Below are positions 13,501 through 24,442 of a stretch of 64,000 nt of DNA, piece by piece (the stretch's first letter is position 1; the number at the start of each line of letters is the position of its first letter). The position numbers were made by a program, and so were the translations under genes. Origin of the DNA: Phytoseiulus persimilis (taxonomy: Eukaryota > Arthropoda > Arachnida > Mesostigmata > Phytoseiidae); contig CM075103.1 in assembly GCA_037576195.1 (NCBI GenBank), forward strand, positions 1,302,001 to 1,366,000, read 5' to 3'. Below the pieces are notes generated by a model. The model was given only the letters and a program-made list of their open reading frames with translations. It did not search any database and was not told the origin of the DNA.

Positions 13501-16500
13501 CGAGTGAGCATTGCCTCCTCGTTGGAAAATGATAGCGATCACTTATCGGCTGCGAAGCTCAAGTAACGGTTCTTGATGCCACTTCCTCGGACTCCCGATA
13601 GATACCAATGATCTCCCATTGAAGGTTGAAGCTGGTCACCAGTATTGTCGTCGTTGCGGAGCTCCGTACTTGTGCAGCTGGCTTCGGGAATTGATTCGGG
13701 GAGGGATTCGTGCCTGAACCCCCTGATTGAATGCTCAGCTTGCTCAGTTGATGTCGGATTTCGGCCACCAGATTTTGCGTTTTACGGACAGCGCCCGTGG
13801 ACGGCGACAAATCAGTCGTAAGGATGCTGCGCAAACGCTAGCCGGAGCTTTCTGCTGTCGAAAGAGATCATATCGCAGCCTTGCTAATCAAAAACGACTT
13901 CAAGAGCCGTGAACGAAGAATGAACCGAGCGAGGCAGAAGACGCAAGAGTCGGAAAACCGAAGATTCAACTGTCGTACGTCGCGGCTCCCGCCGATCGCA
14001 CGGCCAGTGGTTGCGTCATAGAGGGATTTCACTCGTACTTGTCGCAGTCGAGCTAACGGAGATTGTGTCGATCCGAATCCAGATGAATATGTGTTGTGTT
14101 ATGAAAAACACCTACAGTTTCCGAGTGTCGTTTCTTAGGAAATCAGACATCTCGATCGTTCAGGCCGGATAGCCAATGAATACATTCCTATCCGACTGTA
14201 ACTCTGTCAAAACCAGCAAATGGTCAGCGACTCGAATACCTCGATATTTCGGAGATTGGGTGAACGAGCCGTCATTGAACGGTCGTACAACTCTTGCGCT
14301 GATGCGATCCGATTCCCGTGCCTATATCAACAGCCGGCGAGTGCGACTCTTCTATCCAGGATTTGTTCACCAAGGGGTATTTTATGGAAAACTGACTTGC
14401 AGACTTGCATGCAGACACTATGTCCAGCGATCTGGATGATCCCCCTGGTCGAAATCTTGCGACATGAGCTTCGATAGAAATCATGTAATTTTCTCGATTA
14501 CTGTTGGTTCGATTTCCTCCAGCTCTACTCGCCCTTCTACACCACCAATCGGTGGGGTTGTTGGAGCATGGTGTCTTCCTGAGCAAACAGCCCAAGAACA
14601 CGGGAGAATGGACAAATCTGCGAGTTGTATTTTCATCGAAAACTGGTATCCAGCACTTACTGCTCAAAATTACGATGCTCTGGAGGATAATAACGGCGGG
14701 ACTAGAGCGACTGTGTTTCTTCCTCCATAGCTCAACGCTACCGAAAACCCGATGATACCTGACTGTCTGGAAATCAGCGCTATAAACTTCCGGAAAGAAC
14801 GGTGTTCTGAATCTATTCTGGAGAGAGTCTTCCGCGGATCTTGATCTCCAGTCCGAACCCGATTTCAGCCGGAGTTCACCGCGGGGCAGGTTTTCGGAAT
14901 CGGATTTTCGATCGGGATCGATTCTCCGCGAGGGTTCGGAGCTTATCTGATGCTAACTCTCGCTCGAGTTCGGGAATGCGGTCGGACCTAGTCTCAGCTA
15001 CGCAAAGCGGACGCCCGAGATCGGGAGAAGAGAGAACGTGACGGGAAACACAACAGGCGGGCAATCATGTTGGAGTCCGAAGGTTACCTTGCTCCGCAGA
15101 ACTATTCATGTGACTATGAATCCAAGATCAATCGTGCCGGGCAAGATCGGCATCCACAAGTGTCATGAGACGATCCCTCAGACTTCTCATTCAGCGCGTC
15201 AGAGCGTCACGATTCTCCAGAAGAAAACACAATCGTACGAAGCCACGGACCAAAATCGACACATCACCCATGGGAGAAAAAGTCTTCCAAAGGCAGAAAC
15301 TTCTGTGATCGATCACCATCACTCGGAACCAACTGAAACGCTCTGTCACAAATTCACTCGTTCATCCAGGGCACATGCTACCGAGAGCGAAGAGTCCCCA
15401 TTCAGTTCCTTTCGTCTCTCTCCAGTGCTGCTATCGCTCTCAGCAGAAATCGCCCGATCCCGTTAGGACTTTCATGTGCGTCGGCGTTCGCCGGAATCAA
15501 TCGCCTCGTCTGTAAGGCGCTTACACTTCTTTCGTTCACGAACGGGGAGACAGGTTTGCCAAAGTTTTTGTGTTTGTTTTGGAGCGTAAAACTCATGAGC
15601 ACCGCAACGCTATTGGAGACGGAGGTGAATTTACCAATGATGCCGCAAAGCGTCTGATTGTTCACCATTGATATCACTGCTGTGTTTCTTATCCCATTCG
15701 ATCGCATTCCTACGAAAAGAAGATCAGGGGGCGAATTTGGCAATTTTCGATTGCACTGCAAATGTAAGAAGTGAGGAAAGGCGTCATGTGCAGTATGCGA
15801 ACGATCGAACCCCGGAAAGTTAGGATCGATCCTATATGGAGAACCGCAGAGTACACGAGTCCGAGTCATTGTACCAGAATACCTGCTGAGCGATGGCGTA
15901 CTGAATCATCCATTGCTCATCATCAATCAATGTATGGATTAATGCGTGGATGGATGGATAGATTGGTGAATCATGCACTATTGCCACGAGAGCTGATAAA
16001 CTCAGCCATCAGAAACTCATTTATCCATCTCTTCACATGAATGTATGGGAGGTATAAAATGATTAATGCTTGAACTCCCTAGCTCTGATGATGATCAGCA
16101 TGAGCGGCGAGGACTGGTCAAGCGCTGCAATCGAGATAACTAAAAAGCTGAGTCCGCGGAATTCCGATTCTGAAGGCATGGTGTTCCGTAAGCCCCAGAG
16201 GAGAATCCCGCTTGATTCGATTACATAGGAAGAGTCTGCGACACTTTATGTAAACGGCCGCCCTTGATCTGAGATGATGTCGTTGCTAGCGGGGAAGATC
16301 TTCTTTCTTAGTGGCGGTAGCGGGCGGACAGACGCGCAAGCCAGCGGCGATGGACACGGGACTGTCTCGCTTGGAGCCAACCATCCAGCAATAACCCATC
16401 CCTCCCCCATGGCTCTGTGCGTCGCTATAAAGGAAAGCCAGGTGGGGCAGCTGAGGCAAGTGTAGTGTCTGTTCTCGTCACGTGTGGTCGTTCAACCTCT

Positions 16501-19500
16501 TTTTCCTCAAATATGAAGTCCACGTTTGTGTTTGTCGTTTGCCTATCGTGTTTACATGTCTCCTCCAGAGCGTTTGAATACAACTTCCAAATCACACACG
16601 GTGGAGGCTCGGGAGGCTACGAGGGTCAGGGAAGGAGTAGTGTGCACTTCAAGGGACCTCAGGCCGCGGAGACTGCGCCCGTGTATAAAGACGAACAGGC
16701 TCACGCATCGGAGGGCTATCAGCAGGGATACAGCGTCGCTGAGCGTGACACACAGGGGCAGTACGCCGCAGCCGCTCATCAGTACGCGGTTGGTCAACCG
16801 GACGACAAGTACAAATACGCGGTCCCCAACCACGAGGAAGAACCCCAAACGGAGCTGAGATACGTCTCGCAGGAGGAGGCCGCAAAATACCAGCCCGAAC
16901 AGAGACAGGTCGTGAAGTACGTGTCGGCTGAGGAAGCGCATAAGTATCAGGAGGCTGCTGGCTACCGGTCAGCACCGGTTCAAGACGCGAAGTACCAGAA
17001 CTATCCTCAGAGCTCGAAGTACACCCCGTATAAGGGTCAGACGCATGAAGCTCCGCGATACCAGAGCAGCTACGAGCATGCTCCCCAGAGGTATGAAGAG
17101 TACAGTCCGGGAGCGAGCAAGTACTCGACTCCACGCTCGGTTCCTCAAGCTGAGAGATACGTGCAATATCAACAAGTGCCGGAATATCAGCAAGCGCCCG
17201 AGCAGCAGCCCGAGCAACCAACCCAGCAGCAGCAACAACAACTCCACAGCCAGTATCAGAGTGGCGAACGACGGTATCCCGCAGCCAGCCCCGCGGTCGA
17301 GCAGAAGATCCAGTACGTGCAAGCCGAGGAGCAGCCGCAGCAGCAGTACGAACAGCAACCAGCCCCGGTTCAATACGTCCAGCAGTATGCACCGCATCTG
17401 AAGGAAGATCCACAGGCGACTACTGGAGCCGGATCCGAGTACCAGAAACAGGAGTACACACAGCAACCAAGGTATGTCTACGGTTACGCTCCTGGTGCCA
17501 TCCAGTATGCTCCGCGGCACCATATCGCGCAACCCACCTCAGATGAGCAGCAACAACAACAGCATGAGCCTCATCAGCACCAAGTTCACCAAGAATACCA
17601 GCCGCAGCAAGTCCCACATCACGCAGTGCAGCATGATAGTGAAAGAGCGTATTCTAAGCATTTCACCGCTGGGCAAAAGTTCGAATTGACTCAACAGTAC
17701 AAAGCCGCTCCGGACTACAGTTCTGAGCGGGTTCGAGTCACTCGCCACAGTGGGGTTTCGCAGTCTGCGAGCGTCCCCCAACCTTCGTACAAGCAATCAG
17801 CAGCTAGCGCCGATCCCCAGCTCACTCGAATCGCGTCACACGGTGCTTCAGCCTATGGCCAACTTCGCAGCCAGGTTCCATTGCATACGGAAAGTGCCGG
17901 TCACCCGGAAGCTCTGAGCGGATACGCTCACTCAGCATCCCTGGAGAACTACCTCGTCCCTCAACAGCAACCGACGCTACAGTACGCCGCCCCAAGCGCG
18001 GTCTCTAAGGTCGGCCAACACTCTTTCCCTCACCACCTCACCCACGGTATTGCCAGAGGTGTTCACTCCCCGAAAGCCTCTTCTCACCTCCAGGGTTACT
18101 ATGTGGAAAAAGCCAAAAAGAAGTCCAGCTAAATTCTCGCAACTGTATCCCCCATGTTGGTCTTGTGGTTTGGAACATTAGTTACTATGTCGTTGAGTTT
18201 CACGTTTATTCTTCTGTAAATACTCTACTTCTGTGGGCTGTGTAACATAATATATATTGTCGTGCGTCAATAAATTATAAATGTACTCGACAACAGGGTT
18301 CTTTCTATCGTGTAAAGCCCGTTGAACTCATTCACTCTTTCGGGGCCCGTTGGAACCCTTCCACGGATTATTAAATCCGCCGAAAACATGACTGCGCGAG
18401 CCACAGCTGTGCGGTGAGAATCGCTATTATCGTGAGAATCACCGCAAATACTTCCTTCAGAGCGTGAATTTATGGAAACCTAGTGAATTCCGCCGTAACG
18501 CATTGTTAACATCACAAGTTGCCCCGATTGAGGCAGTGGGTTGACTTAACAACACATCACAACTGTGGAGGAAGGTCTCCGGAAAGAAGAAAACTTGAGA
18601 AGAATTACTCACCTTGAAGCGGTCCCGAACGCCGTAGTAATCGCCTGGAGCATATCCAGCAGGAAAGTGAAAGGCTCTTGTCTCATTATCAGAACGTACA
18701 GAGCAGGGAGAACCACGAATCCATGCAGAAGGAGACCCAGAATCACGGTTAAGGTGTACATCCCAACCTGGCCGGCGACGACAGAAAAGTCCTTCATCTC
18801 AACAACTTTACTCATGACAAGGAACATAACACCACCGGGTGACAACCTGCAAAATAGTACGTGGTCTGAATTTCGATCAGTTTGTTCCTGAATTCCCGAA
18901 GATCCCAAGAACACTCTCTGACGACCCGTCGTCATTTGGAGATTCGATGCGGCAGAAAAAGCAGCCGCAACTCATTTCATGTGTTCAGTTTCTGCGACGA
19001 TTTCCCCCAGTCTGACCGCTGGGCGCTCGGATCTCAACGGACATTCTGGGATTCGTTCGCGTTCTGTTACACAAGAATCACCCCAGATCGGTCTTCTCTT
19101 GTCATGAAGACCATGACTTCGACTCGGGTCCCTGAAATTCCAGTTTCCCACACAAGCACAGAGCGCAGCCTCGACTGAAGCATTGACAACCTATGATCCG
19201 AGGCAGCTAACAAAGCGAAACATCTGAATGTAGGAAAACAACACTGCCGCCCCTCCACCGCCAAGAGCAACGACAACTCATCTTCCCTACCAGCTTGCGT
19301 CTTGCCCGGTGTGTGGTCATTATATTCTGAAGCCTTTTCTGCTCTCACTGCTTCAAGCTTATTTCGTAACTCACTCGCGGAGGACATCTAGTCAGGATAG
19401 TCTGTTAATTGCGATCGCATCGCTTCTTTCAGGGCGGGACAGGCAACATCGCAAGAACATTCATGACCAGCGGCAGAAAAACTATTTACGTGGCTTGGTT

Positions 19501-22500
19501 TCAAAAATTAACTGTTTCCCGACAAAACAATAGAAGCCGACGATGATGATGCAGGCAGGCAGGCAACGACGGCAACAGTGGCCTCCTCTTCGCAAGGTTT
19601 GGACTGGAGAAATTCCCCATGTGAACCATCAACCGATTTGAATTTCAGCATTGACTCAATGTATTCGACGTTGGTGATAACAATTAAATGATATAGAATC
19701 GCAAGCGTCATAATATAATTCGAATGCTTTGGAAAATCGTAAACAAAGAAACAATAAGGCAGCACGATCTGAGCCGATTGACAAACCGGGCGATACGCAG
19801 ATGATGATCGAGTTAAACACGAGTACGCAGACTATCTGCTGCCTACGCCTCTATTCGAGAACGAGACAATCATCGTGCTTATCAAGAGTGTCCGACTTCG
19901 CGGGTGTTGCGGTTTTTGTTTTGTCCACGTCTTTGTTCATGTTCTCGGCCCGAGTGACGTCACACTTCTCACCGAAATTTGCCTCGATCCAGCGTTTCGC
20001 AGATCCTCGTTGTCAATTACGGGGAAAACATTCGTTTTTGTCCGGAATCTTGGAATAGCCGATCAAGGCATTCTACAGGCACAAAAATGAGAAGAAACAA
20101 TCGCCAAAATTGAGGCAGATTCACGTCCCTACCACGAGTGATGTATACCGGTGATCCATTTTTTCCCCGGGATAGCCGCAACACGGCGAACTTGCATTCG
20201 AGCTTGAAGAGGCTTTGTTTTGTTCACTGGAAGACTTTGTCTAATGACATCGCTTCTACTCTCACTTTTTTTGATCATTCGTGCGCGTGTTCCGGTTGAG
20301 ACCCCAATATGCCCAGCTCTCATCGTTTGTATGTTTTTTTTGTTGTGATGTTCGGATGTAAGTTTTTTTCTGAATCTAGAACTTACCACACAACAACTTT
20401 CGTGATCAGCATCATGGCATCTGAGAGAGCAGTAAAGAAGTCGAGAAGCGGCTTTCCGTTTTCACCCATACGACCGATGATCGTACCCAGGGCGATGCAG
20501 AACACGATGAGTCCCAGAATATTCGTTCCCGAGTCTTTGACCGTTTTGAAGTCCCAATCGTACATGCTTCCTGTCGCGGCAAAGGTAAAGAGTGCTCAGA
20601 GTGAGGGTTATATCGGTTGTAAGGACAGTTCCGCTTTTCTTCCTAGCTGAAGAATTCCGACGCTCGGGAGCTCCGTCCAGCGATCGCGCGGTCGAATGTA
20701 ATACGCGCGGTTCAGAGGGTGGATACCGTCGGATACGGCTGGGAGCAGTCGTTCGACAGACCGAAATCTTTCCTCATCCATGGACTATGAATCCATCAAG
20801 TCAAAGCATCGGTATGATTCTCAAGAACGCTCTCCCCGAATCCCAAGAGAAATGAATCGCTGAGGTCGGTCTTTGATTTACCTGTTGCGTTTTCAGGTTT
20901 GATGACGATTGTTGAGAACTGTGAATGAGAGGCAGAGGTTCCATTACGGTGGTATTTACAAATAGCATCGACCTACTACGAATCACTTCGAATCTTTGAG
21001 CCGCTATCGTGCTCGTCCTTGAGTGCTCGTGCCAGGTATCACTTCGCGTAATAGGTTATCCAAGCGTCGCTTTAGAGCATGGGTTCTCCTCTCCTCTCAC
21101 CTGATTTATACACGCTTCTATGACGTTTGGGGGGAACGCATTTCTAGAAGAAGAAAAGGAGAAAATGTGATGAGAGAAAGCGATGTGGACAGAATGTCGC
21201 TGCGTTATATTGTAGCAACCGCACCATACGAATATCTAAGTGAACAAAATCCAACATGGCATCATTCAGCCCCTTCGCTCCCTTCCTCCGATGATGATAT
21301 TACACAAACTCATTTTATTACGGTGATTTCATGCCATCGCCGGCAGCTGAGGCTATGGACGGAGCCAGCAAGCGCGTGATTCACTTCTTTGGGAGCTTTT
21401 TTTTTGGCTTTAGCGATCAGCTCTGCTCTATAATAGTTGCGGGCGAAGTGCTCATCCAGTCAACGGCGACGCTGCCGTAGCAAACAACAACGACTCTCAA
21501 CCGTTAGCTCAGGGAACCTGCGGACGGCAACGGTGGACGGGAAATGGCTCGGGTAGAGCTCGTCAGACGAAAATGTAATCGACTCTGGAGTCGAGAAGTG
21601 ATTGAATATGCCGCGGTCGGAACTCGGTGTCGTTCACGATGGCAGGCTGCTCGCTGAAATGGCGTGAAAAGCTGGATTCATCGAGTCAAAGGAACGGGAA
21701 GAACTGTATCCCGAGAGATGCACTGAGTAGAGCTTCAAATTCGATGGCATCGGTCGTCGCCAGGCGTTTGTGTGCGCGCCTCCTCTTCCAGCGTCAGTGT
21801 ACACGCTTGTCTTGTATATGTACACAGATATGTTTGGGAAACTTTCGCTCTTGCCCAAGAGAGAACCGAGCGCCGAGTGTTATTGAGCTCGGGCCTAAAA
21901 CAGGAACCGAATAATAAGGGCTGGGCGGAAACGACGAGTCGACTCACGAGCTGACCGGACGTGTTCTACTCGAGAACTCAGAAAAGGTAAGCCCACAGGT
22001 CACAGTTGGCCTCACAGTAATGACAGCGCTTGACAACACTCAATTACAGTGCGATTTAATCTTGATAGTCTTCCGAAAGCTTGTTCCGAGTTACCTTGTT
22101 CAACTATCTCAACGCCGGATACGGCTGAGGTGCACCTGCGGCGCAAAGATACAACGCCTGGAAATCCCCGATTTGTGAGTGACTCGTCGGGCGCATCCAT
22201 ATGCTCGGTCAACGAGATCAACGCATGGAATGAGCTAGGGAATCGAATGCTTCTGGCTCAGCGCCACAGTCGAGGATCCCAGCCACTGGAGATGAGCCTG
22301 GATCCGAAGTGTTTTCCAGAAGCTGTCCCAGAAGCTGCTCGCTTCCCTGGCTAAAAAGCCCGATCACCCCTTGAAGGGAAATGAATGGGCAGCCCAGCGT
22401 CCAAGCAGCCGATCCTGGAACCCGCTAGTGCAGTTTCCGTTCCCATTCGACGGATGACCCGACAGTTTTTCTATTTTCGTCCTTGGTGCATTCTTACCCG

Positions 22501-24442
22501 AGTGATGCGCTGCAATCTTCGATGAAAAGAGGCATCAATCACCCTCGATGTGGGCCGGTCATCAGTCGGATCGTCGAATCCAAATATCTAGTGTTGAATT
22601 GTTTGGTTGAAGGAACGTGAATGATACAGCAGTCAATGCCGTTCTATGGTCTCGACAAATGCGCATGGTGTCCTGAATAGCCGAATCCCACGGTATCGTT
22701 CAAGAAGCTTGTCGGCCGCGAACGCGGGGACAGTTTGACGAGTCGGAACCGCTGCTTACACTGCTGTTACAGCTCATCTACTTGTATATTGTGCGAAAGC
22801 GCAGTGGATGCGACCCGGACAACTTCATTTCATGCCGGAATCCGCTTACAGATGCAGCAGACCGAGTCTTACAGACGGGATTTGATGCAAGCAGGCACTG
22901 CTCGAGGTGGGCGACACTCGTTGGTCGTGTCTTCGGCACTGGCCCGTGAACTCGAGCAAGATATCAGGGAATCGCACCGGAGATGCCATCTCGAGAGAGC
23001 GGAACCTGTCGCCACTAAAATCTGGCATCCGGAGCTGTATCGATCCCAGAGCAAGGTTACTCCTCCGAGTTGATCCCTTTGTTGCGCCCGTTGTGGGGTT
23101 TCGCTGCCGTCCGCAAAAATTTCCGGAGAGAACGAGGCTTCGATGTCACTAAAGAATTTGTTCCCGCAGGTTTTGAATTTCGTCCATTCTCCTCTAACTT
23201 CGGTCGAGTTGTACATGCGTGAACTGGATCAGTACGCAGCTCCGAGAAGGGTGAGTTCCTCGTTCATCGGAGCGAAGCCTGGACAGGGTGATTCTGAGGT
23301 TGCCACATGACTATTCTCGAACGTTCATGCGGAGGACCCCGGGCTAAGAACAGTTTCTTAGCAAATCCTTCGCGGTGGATGCAGGTTCGGGAGAATTCCC
23401 AACGCTACCAGCGCTAAGTATCTTTCGCTCACTAAAATTTGATGGTGTCCCTGTTCCAGCGACGCTCAACCATTTCGAGTGTGCCGCAGCAACTGAAGTT
23501 CCTGTTCAGAACCCGTTATTGAGACTCGCGGAGGCGAAATTCGAATGACAGCGGAATAAAAGTCCTATGAGCTTCACTGCCCTCATGTGATTTTGTCTGG
23601 GCTCAGATCCCCTCCGAACGTTATCTCGATCGAAGAGATGTCTTGTCGACTTGCCCAACTGTGACGATCGGCGCAATGGTCTCGTTCTGATCCCAGTAGC
23701 ACCTAAGCAAAGCTCGATTAACCGTGTCATACCTGATCAAGTCCATCAAGGTGTCCGCTGTTGTAACAAGTCTAGCGTTGGTTTTGCTAGCTTCGAATTC
23801 CGAGTCTCCAGCTCCAGGCTGTATGGTGATGACGAGCGCGATACCGAGGAAGATGGCGATAAATGTAGTGCTGAAGTAGTACGTGACCGCGCGGAAGCCA
23901 ATTTTCCCAGAAAGGGTAGCATCCAGTCCGCCAACGGCAGCGATCATCGACGTCGTGATCAGAGGCAGAATGAGTCCGCGGAGCATGCGGAGGAAAATCT
24001 CGCCCGGGAAGTTGATATACATCACTTCTCTCTTCGTCCAGGGACCGTAGCGGCGGAAGACGCAACCAAAAACAATACCCAACACGACACCTGCAATTCA
24101 AAACTGTAGGATTCTTTCCTCGAGAGAAGGTCCGAATCACGAGATGTCGTTAAGCCCGCATAACCTACCGGCTATAGTGGCCAATGTGAGTTTGTTCTGT
24201 CTTAGGAATGTTTGACACATCGTTTGTCTTTTGCCATCCTGCGATGAAGATTCTAGGATCCCACCCTCGTGTAGGCTGCTCCCATCCAGATCGAGATCCG
24301 GGCTTTTTACTGTTTTCACGGGCATTGCATCCGGTTCTCCGAAAGGATTTGTGGATGAATGCAGCGGGGAATGAGGCGGTCGCGCTTGGGCTTCGCGACT
24401 CAGATCCGTTTCGGCCGTACTCCGATAGTAGCCGCCCCGCAT
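1520..24442 (-). CDS. Excitatory amino acid (glutamate/aspartate) transporter, SLC1 family, partial at 3' end
   Basis: Sodium-coupled plasma-membrane transporter that clears glutamate or aspartate. Exons seen, 5' to 3': 24442-24169 (N-terminus, start of TM1), 24090-23733 (TM1-TM3, with [10 protein letters not shown] and [16 protein letters not shown]), 20570-20387 ([15 protein letters not shown]4), 18846-18613 (TM5 and TM7 region up to HP1) and 1714-1520 ([15 protein letters not shown], the NMDGT signature of TM7/TM8). Phases join cleanly: G|GT between exons 1 and 2, TG|G between TM4 and TM5, and AG|T at HP1, restoring TASSSATLP, close to the family SSSS hairpin. The exon for the extracellular loop between TM3 and TM4 was not found in 20571-23732. 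The last part (HP2, TM8, C-tail) is not found and should lie left of position 1. The intron 18612-1715 is 16.9 kb and holds five plus-strand genes. The start at 24442 is the first in-frame Met; a Met about 40 codons later is also possible. Confidence 0.88.
1715..3990. other. Intronic stretch, nothing recognised
   Basis: This is the start of the long transporter intron on the minus strand and upstream sequence of CCT4 on the plus strand. Only short overlapping open frames are present, none with a protein-like sequence I can support. Confidence 0.5.
4038..5792 (+). CDS. CCT4: T-complex protein 1 subunit delta (CCT4)
   Basis: Subunit of the eight-membered cytosolic CCT/TRiC chaperonin, which folds actin, tubulin and other proteins with ATP. 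Translation from the Met at 4164 ([10 protein letters not shown]) gives 542 residues, the usual CCT4 length. The group II chaperonin signatures are in place: [13 protein letters not shown], the nucleotide-binding GDGTTSVV near residue 100, and GGGAPEIE near residue 426. The body is a single exon. Just upstream, 4056-4160 looks like an intron (CAG|GTAAGT ... TTTCAG|GAA). It is 105 nt long, has no stop and is in frame, so splicing from the ATG at 4038 would give MFSRAQE in front of MAPK. The retained form would add 42 residues and seems less likely. AATAAA lies at 5818-5823. The gene is antisense to, and inside, the large intron of the transporter gene. Confidence 0.97.
   Translation: MFSRAQVSVPRRLVGCLASVSTEMLDLEFPATPAFNDSIFQEMAPKGAVAIAAPSGGNKNVSYQDRDKPAQVRQSNIQAAKAVCDAVRTSLGPRGMDKMIQAVSGDVTITNDGATILQQMQVLHPAAKMLVELSKAQDVEAGDGTTSVVVIAGALLDAASKLLYRGIHPTIISEGFQAAAKECVDILSSHEHGLAIPVALSDRESLLKSATTSLCSKVVSQHSDQLAPIAVDAVLRVIDPSKDTNVDLRDIKIIKKLGGTVEDTELIDGLVFTERLAGGPNAPHRMEKAKIGMIQFCISPPKPNMDHQVIVSDYAAMDRVLREERAYLLNIVKQVKKTGCNVLLIQKSILRDSVSELALHFLAKMKIMVVRDIEREDIEFVCKSIGCRPIASLDHFVPEALGSAELVEEVTTGGSKFVKVTGIANPGRTVSLLLRGSNKLVLEEADRSIHDALCVVRCLVKKRALIAGGGAPEIELSLKLAERAREIEGLHSYCYRAFADALEIIPYTLAENAGLNPIQTVTELRNKHAQGEKTFGINVRKGCVTNILDENVLQPLLVSTSAISLAAECVRSILKIDDIVQTVR
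4056..4160 (+). other. In-frame 105-nt intron at the 5' end of CCT4
   Basis: The donor CAG|GTAAGT and the acceptor ATTTCAG|GAAATGG bracket 105 nt without an in-frame stop. Splicing keeps the frame with the upstream ATG at 4038. Confidence 0.7.
6048..6807 (+). CDS. TPRKB: EKC/KEOPS complex subunit TPRKB (Cgi121 family)
   Basis: Partner of the kinase PRPK (TP53RK/Bud32) in the KEOPS complex, which makes the t6A modification of ANN-decoding tRNAs. Three exons are supported: 6048-6153, 6227-6568 and 6662-6807. They have good GT/AG ends and consistent phases, giving 197 residues. Family landmarks are the [16 protein letters not shown] segment, which matches the Cgi121 core, the segment [16 protein letters not shown], and the conserved C-terminal end RIATKHLL (human RMSTKDVL). 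The start ATG at 6048 opens with [17 protein letters not shown] is at 6848-6853, 40 bases after the stop. The gene follows CCT4 by about 250 bases on the same strand. Confidence 0.9.
6854..7590. other. Intergenic stretch, nothing recognised
   Basis: The stretch between the TPRKB polyadenylation signal and the next TATA box holds only an open frame at 6883-7290 without recognisable features. Confidence 0.4.
7596..7604 (+). promoter_or_regulatory. TATA box of the small His/Gly-rich gene
   Basis: TATATATAC lies 130 bases upstream of the ATG at 7734, the only strong TATA-like sequence in this upstream region. Confidence 0.6.
7734..7958 (+). CDS. Small secreted Gly/His-rich peptide
   Basis: An intronless 74-codon gene. 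The start at 7734 (AAC ATG GCG) opens directly into a signal peptide ([18 protein letters not shown]); the longer open frame from 7704 adds residues before it. The mature part begins with [11 protein letters not shown] and continues with many His and Tyr residues in HGHH, HPHG and GYGY patterns. This composition is common in arthropod cuticle, eggshell, silk-like and metal-binding or antimicrobial secreted peptides, and sequence alone does not choose among them. AATAAA is at 7991-7996, 33 bases after the stop. The gene lies in the large transporter intron, antisense to it, and may share a secreted His-rich role with the gene at 10182. Confidence 0.75.
   Translation: MAIKFVIVALVAFASAFGQFFGGGPGGFGGGYAHGPHHGGHFRYGVQIHHPHGHHGHDRGHQYQIRHHGYGYVK
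7997..10119. other. Intergenic stretch, nothing recognised
   Basis: Several short open frames on both strands (for example 8445-8816 plus, 9092-9394 minus) have no signal peptide, motif or splice context I can support. A short palindrome (CATCTAATCAGATG) lies near 8963. Confidence 0.4.
10120..10127 (+). promoter_or_regulatory. TATA-like element (AATAAAAG) of the His-rich gene
   Basis: AATAAAAG lies about 60 bases before the ATG at 10182, in the position expected for a TATA element of a highly expressed small gene. Confidence 0.4.
10182..10639 (+). CDS. Small secreted His-rich protein, two exons
   Basis: Exon 1 (10182-10286) encodes a signal peptide ([21 protein letters not shown]) and the start of the mature chain ([14 protein letters not shown]). 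It ends at AAG|GTAGGC. The intron runs to the acceptor CAAAAG at 10474. Exon 2 (10475-10639) continues in phase 0 with [19 protein letters not shown] and ends in HGYEH and TGA. The product has 89 residues, with about one His in five, often in HH pairs and alternating with Val/Glu ([24 protein letters not shown]). Such clusters suggest binding of metal ions or a pH-dependent structural role, which is inference. AATAAA is found at 10954-10959. It resembles the 7734 gene in size and composition but the sequences do not align clearly. Confidence 0.8.
10960..16425. other. Long intronic/intergenic stretch without a supported gene
   Basis: This 5.5-kb part of the large transporter intron holds no gene I can support. 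A good TATA-like sequence (ATATAAAAGG, near 11740) has only a 13-codon frame after it. A minus-strand frame at 13559-13834 has a somewhat protein-like, coiled-coil-leaning sequence but no clear splice partners. Frames at 14464-14755, 15038-15466 (plus) and 15402-15869 (minus) look random. Confidence 0.4.
16426..16431 (+). promoter_or_regulatory. TATA box of the Gln/Tyr-rich protein gene
   Basis: TATAAA in the context CGCTATAAAGG lies 87 bases upstream of the ATG at 16513. Confidence 0.7.
16513..18132 (+). CDS. Secreted Gln/Tyr-rich low-complexity (cuticle/silk-like) protein
   Basis: A single-exon gene for 539 residues. I chose the Met at 16513 because it opens a clean signal peptide ([18 protein letters not shown]) and lies downstream of the TATA box; the Met at 16417 lies before the TATA box. 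The mature part is rich in Gln, Tyr, Glu, His, Pro and Ser. It carries degenerate repeats such as [22 protein letters not shown] and [11 protein letters not shown], then Gln runs, and a basic end (EKAKKKSS). Tyr spaced by KY, RY and QY pairs suggests di-tyrosine crosslinking or phase-separating matrix material such as cuticle, eggshell or attachment secretion; this is inference. No Rebers-Riddiford chitin-binding consensus is seen. AATAAA is at 18269-18274. The gene ends 340 bases from a transporter exon on the other strand. Confidence 0.85.
   Translation: MKSTFVFVVCLSCLHVSSRAFEYNFQITHGGGSGGYEGQGRSSVHFKGPQAAETAPVYKDEQAHASEGYQQGYSVAERDTQGQYAAAAHQYAVGQPDDKYKYAVPNHEEEPQTELRYVSQEEAAKYQPEQRQVVKYVSAEEAHKYQEAAGYRSAPVQDAKYQNYPQSSKYTPYKGQTHEAPRYQSSYEHAPQRYEEYSPGASKYSTPRSVPQAERYVQYQQVPEYQQAPEQQPEQPTQQQQQQLHSQYQSGERRYPAASPAVEQKIQYVQAEEQPQQQYEQQPAPVQYVQQYAPHLKEDPQATTGAGSEYQKQEYTQQPRYVYGYAPGAIQYAPRHHIAQPTSDEQQQQQHEPHQHQVHQEYQPQQVPHHAVQHDSERAYSKHFTAGQKFELTQQYKAAPDYSSERVRVTRHSGVSQSASVPQPSYKQSAASADPQLTRIASHGASAYGQLRSQVPLHTESAGHPEALSGYAHSASLENYLVPQQQPTLQYAAPSAVSKVGQHSFPHHLTHGIARGVHSPKASSHLQGYYVEKAKKKSS
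18847..20386. other. Transporter intron, nothing recognised
   Basis: This intron lies between the TM4 and TM5 exons of the glutamate transporter. No further gene is seen. Confidence 0.5.
20571..23732. other. Transporter intron(s); an expected exon not located
   Basis: The exon ending at 23733 stops in phase 2 at DLI(R). The next recognised exon, starting at 20570, opens late, inside the loop before TM4. The family normally has roughly 60 residues here, so one or more short variable exons should be present. I could not identify them with confidence. Confidence 0.5.

Noticed and set aside
16552-17617. Long minus-strand frames opposite the Gln/Tyr-rich gene
   Set aside because: They are shadows caused by its biased codons. 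The plus frame has the signal peptide, TATA box and polyadenylation signal.
22869-23216. Minus-strand frame as the missing transporter loop exon ([10 protein letters not shown] text)
   Set aside because: Only a few residues suggest the loop, and no acceptor/donor pair in the right phase was found.
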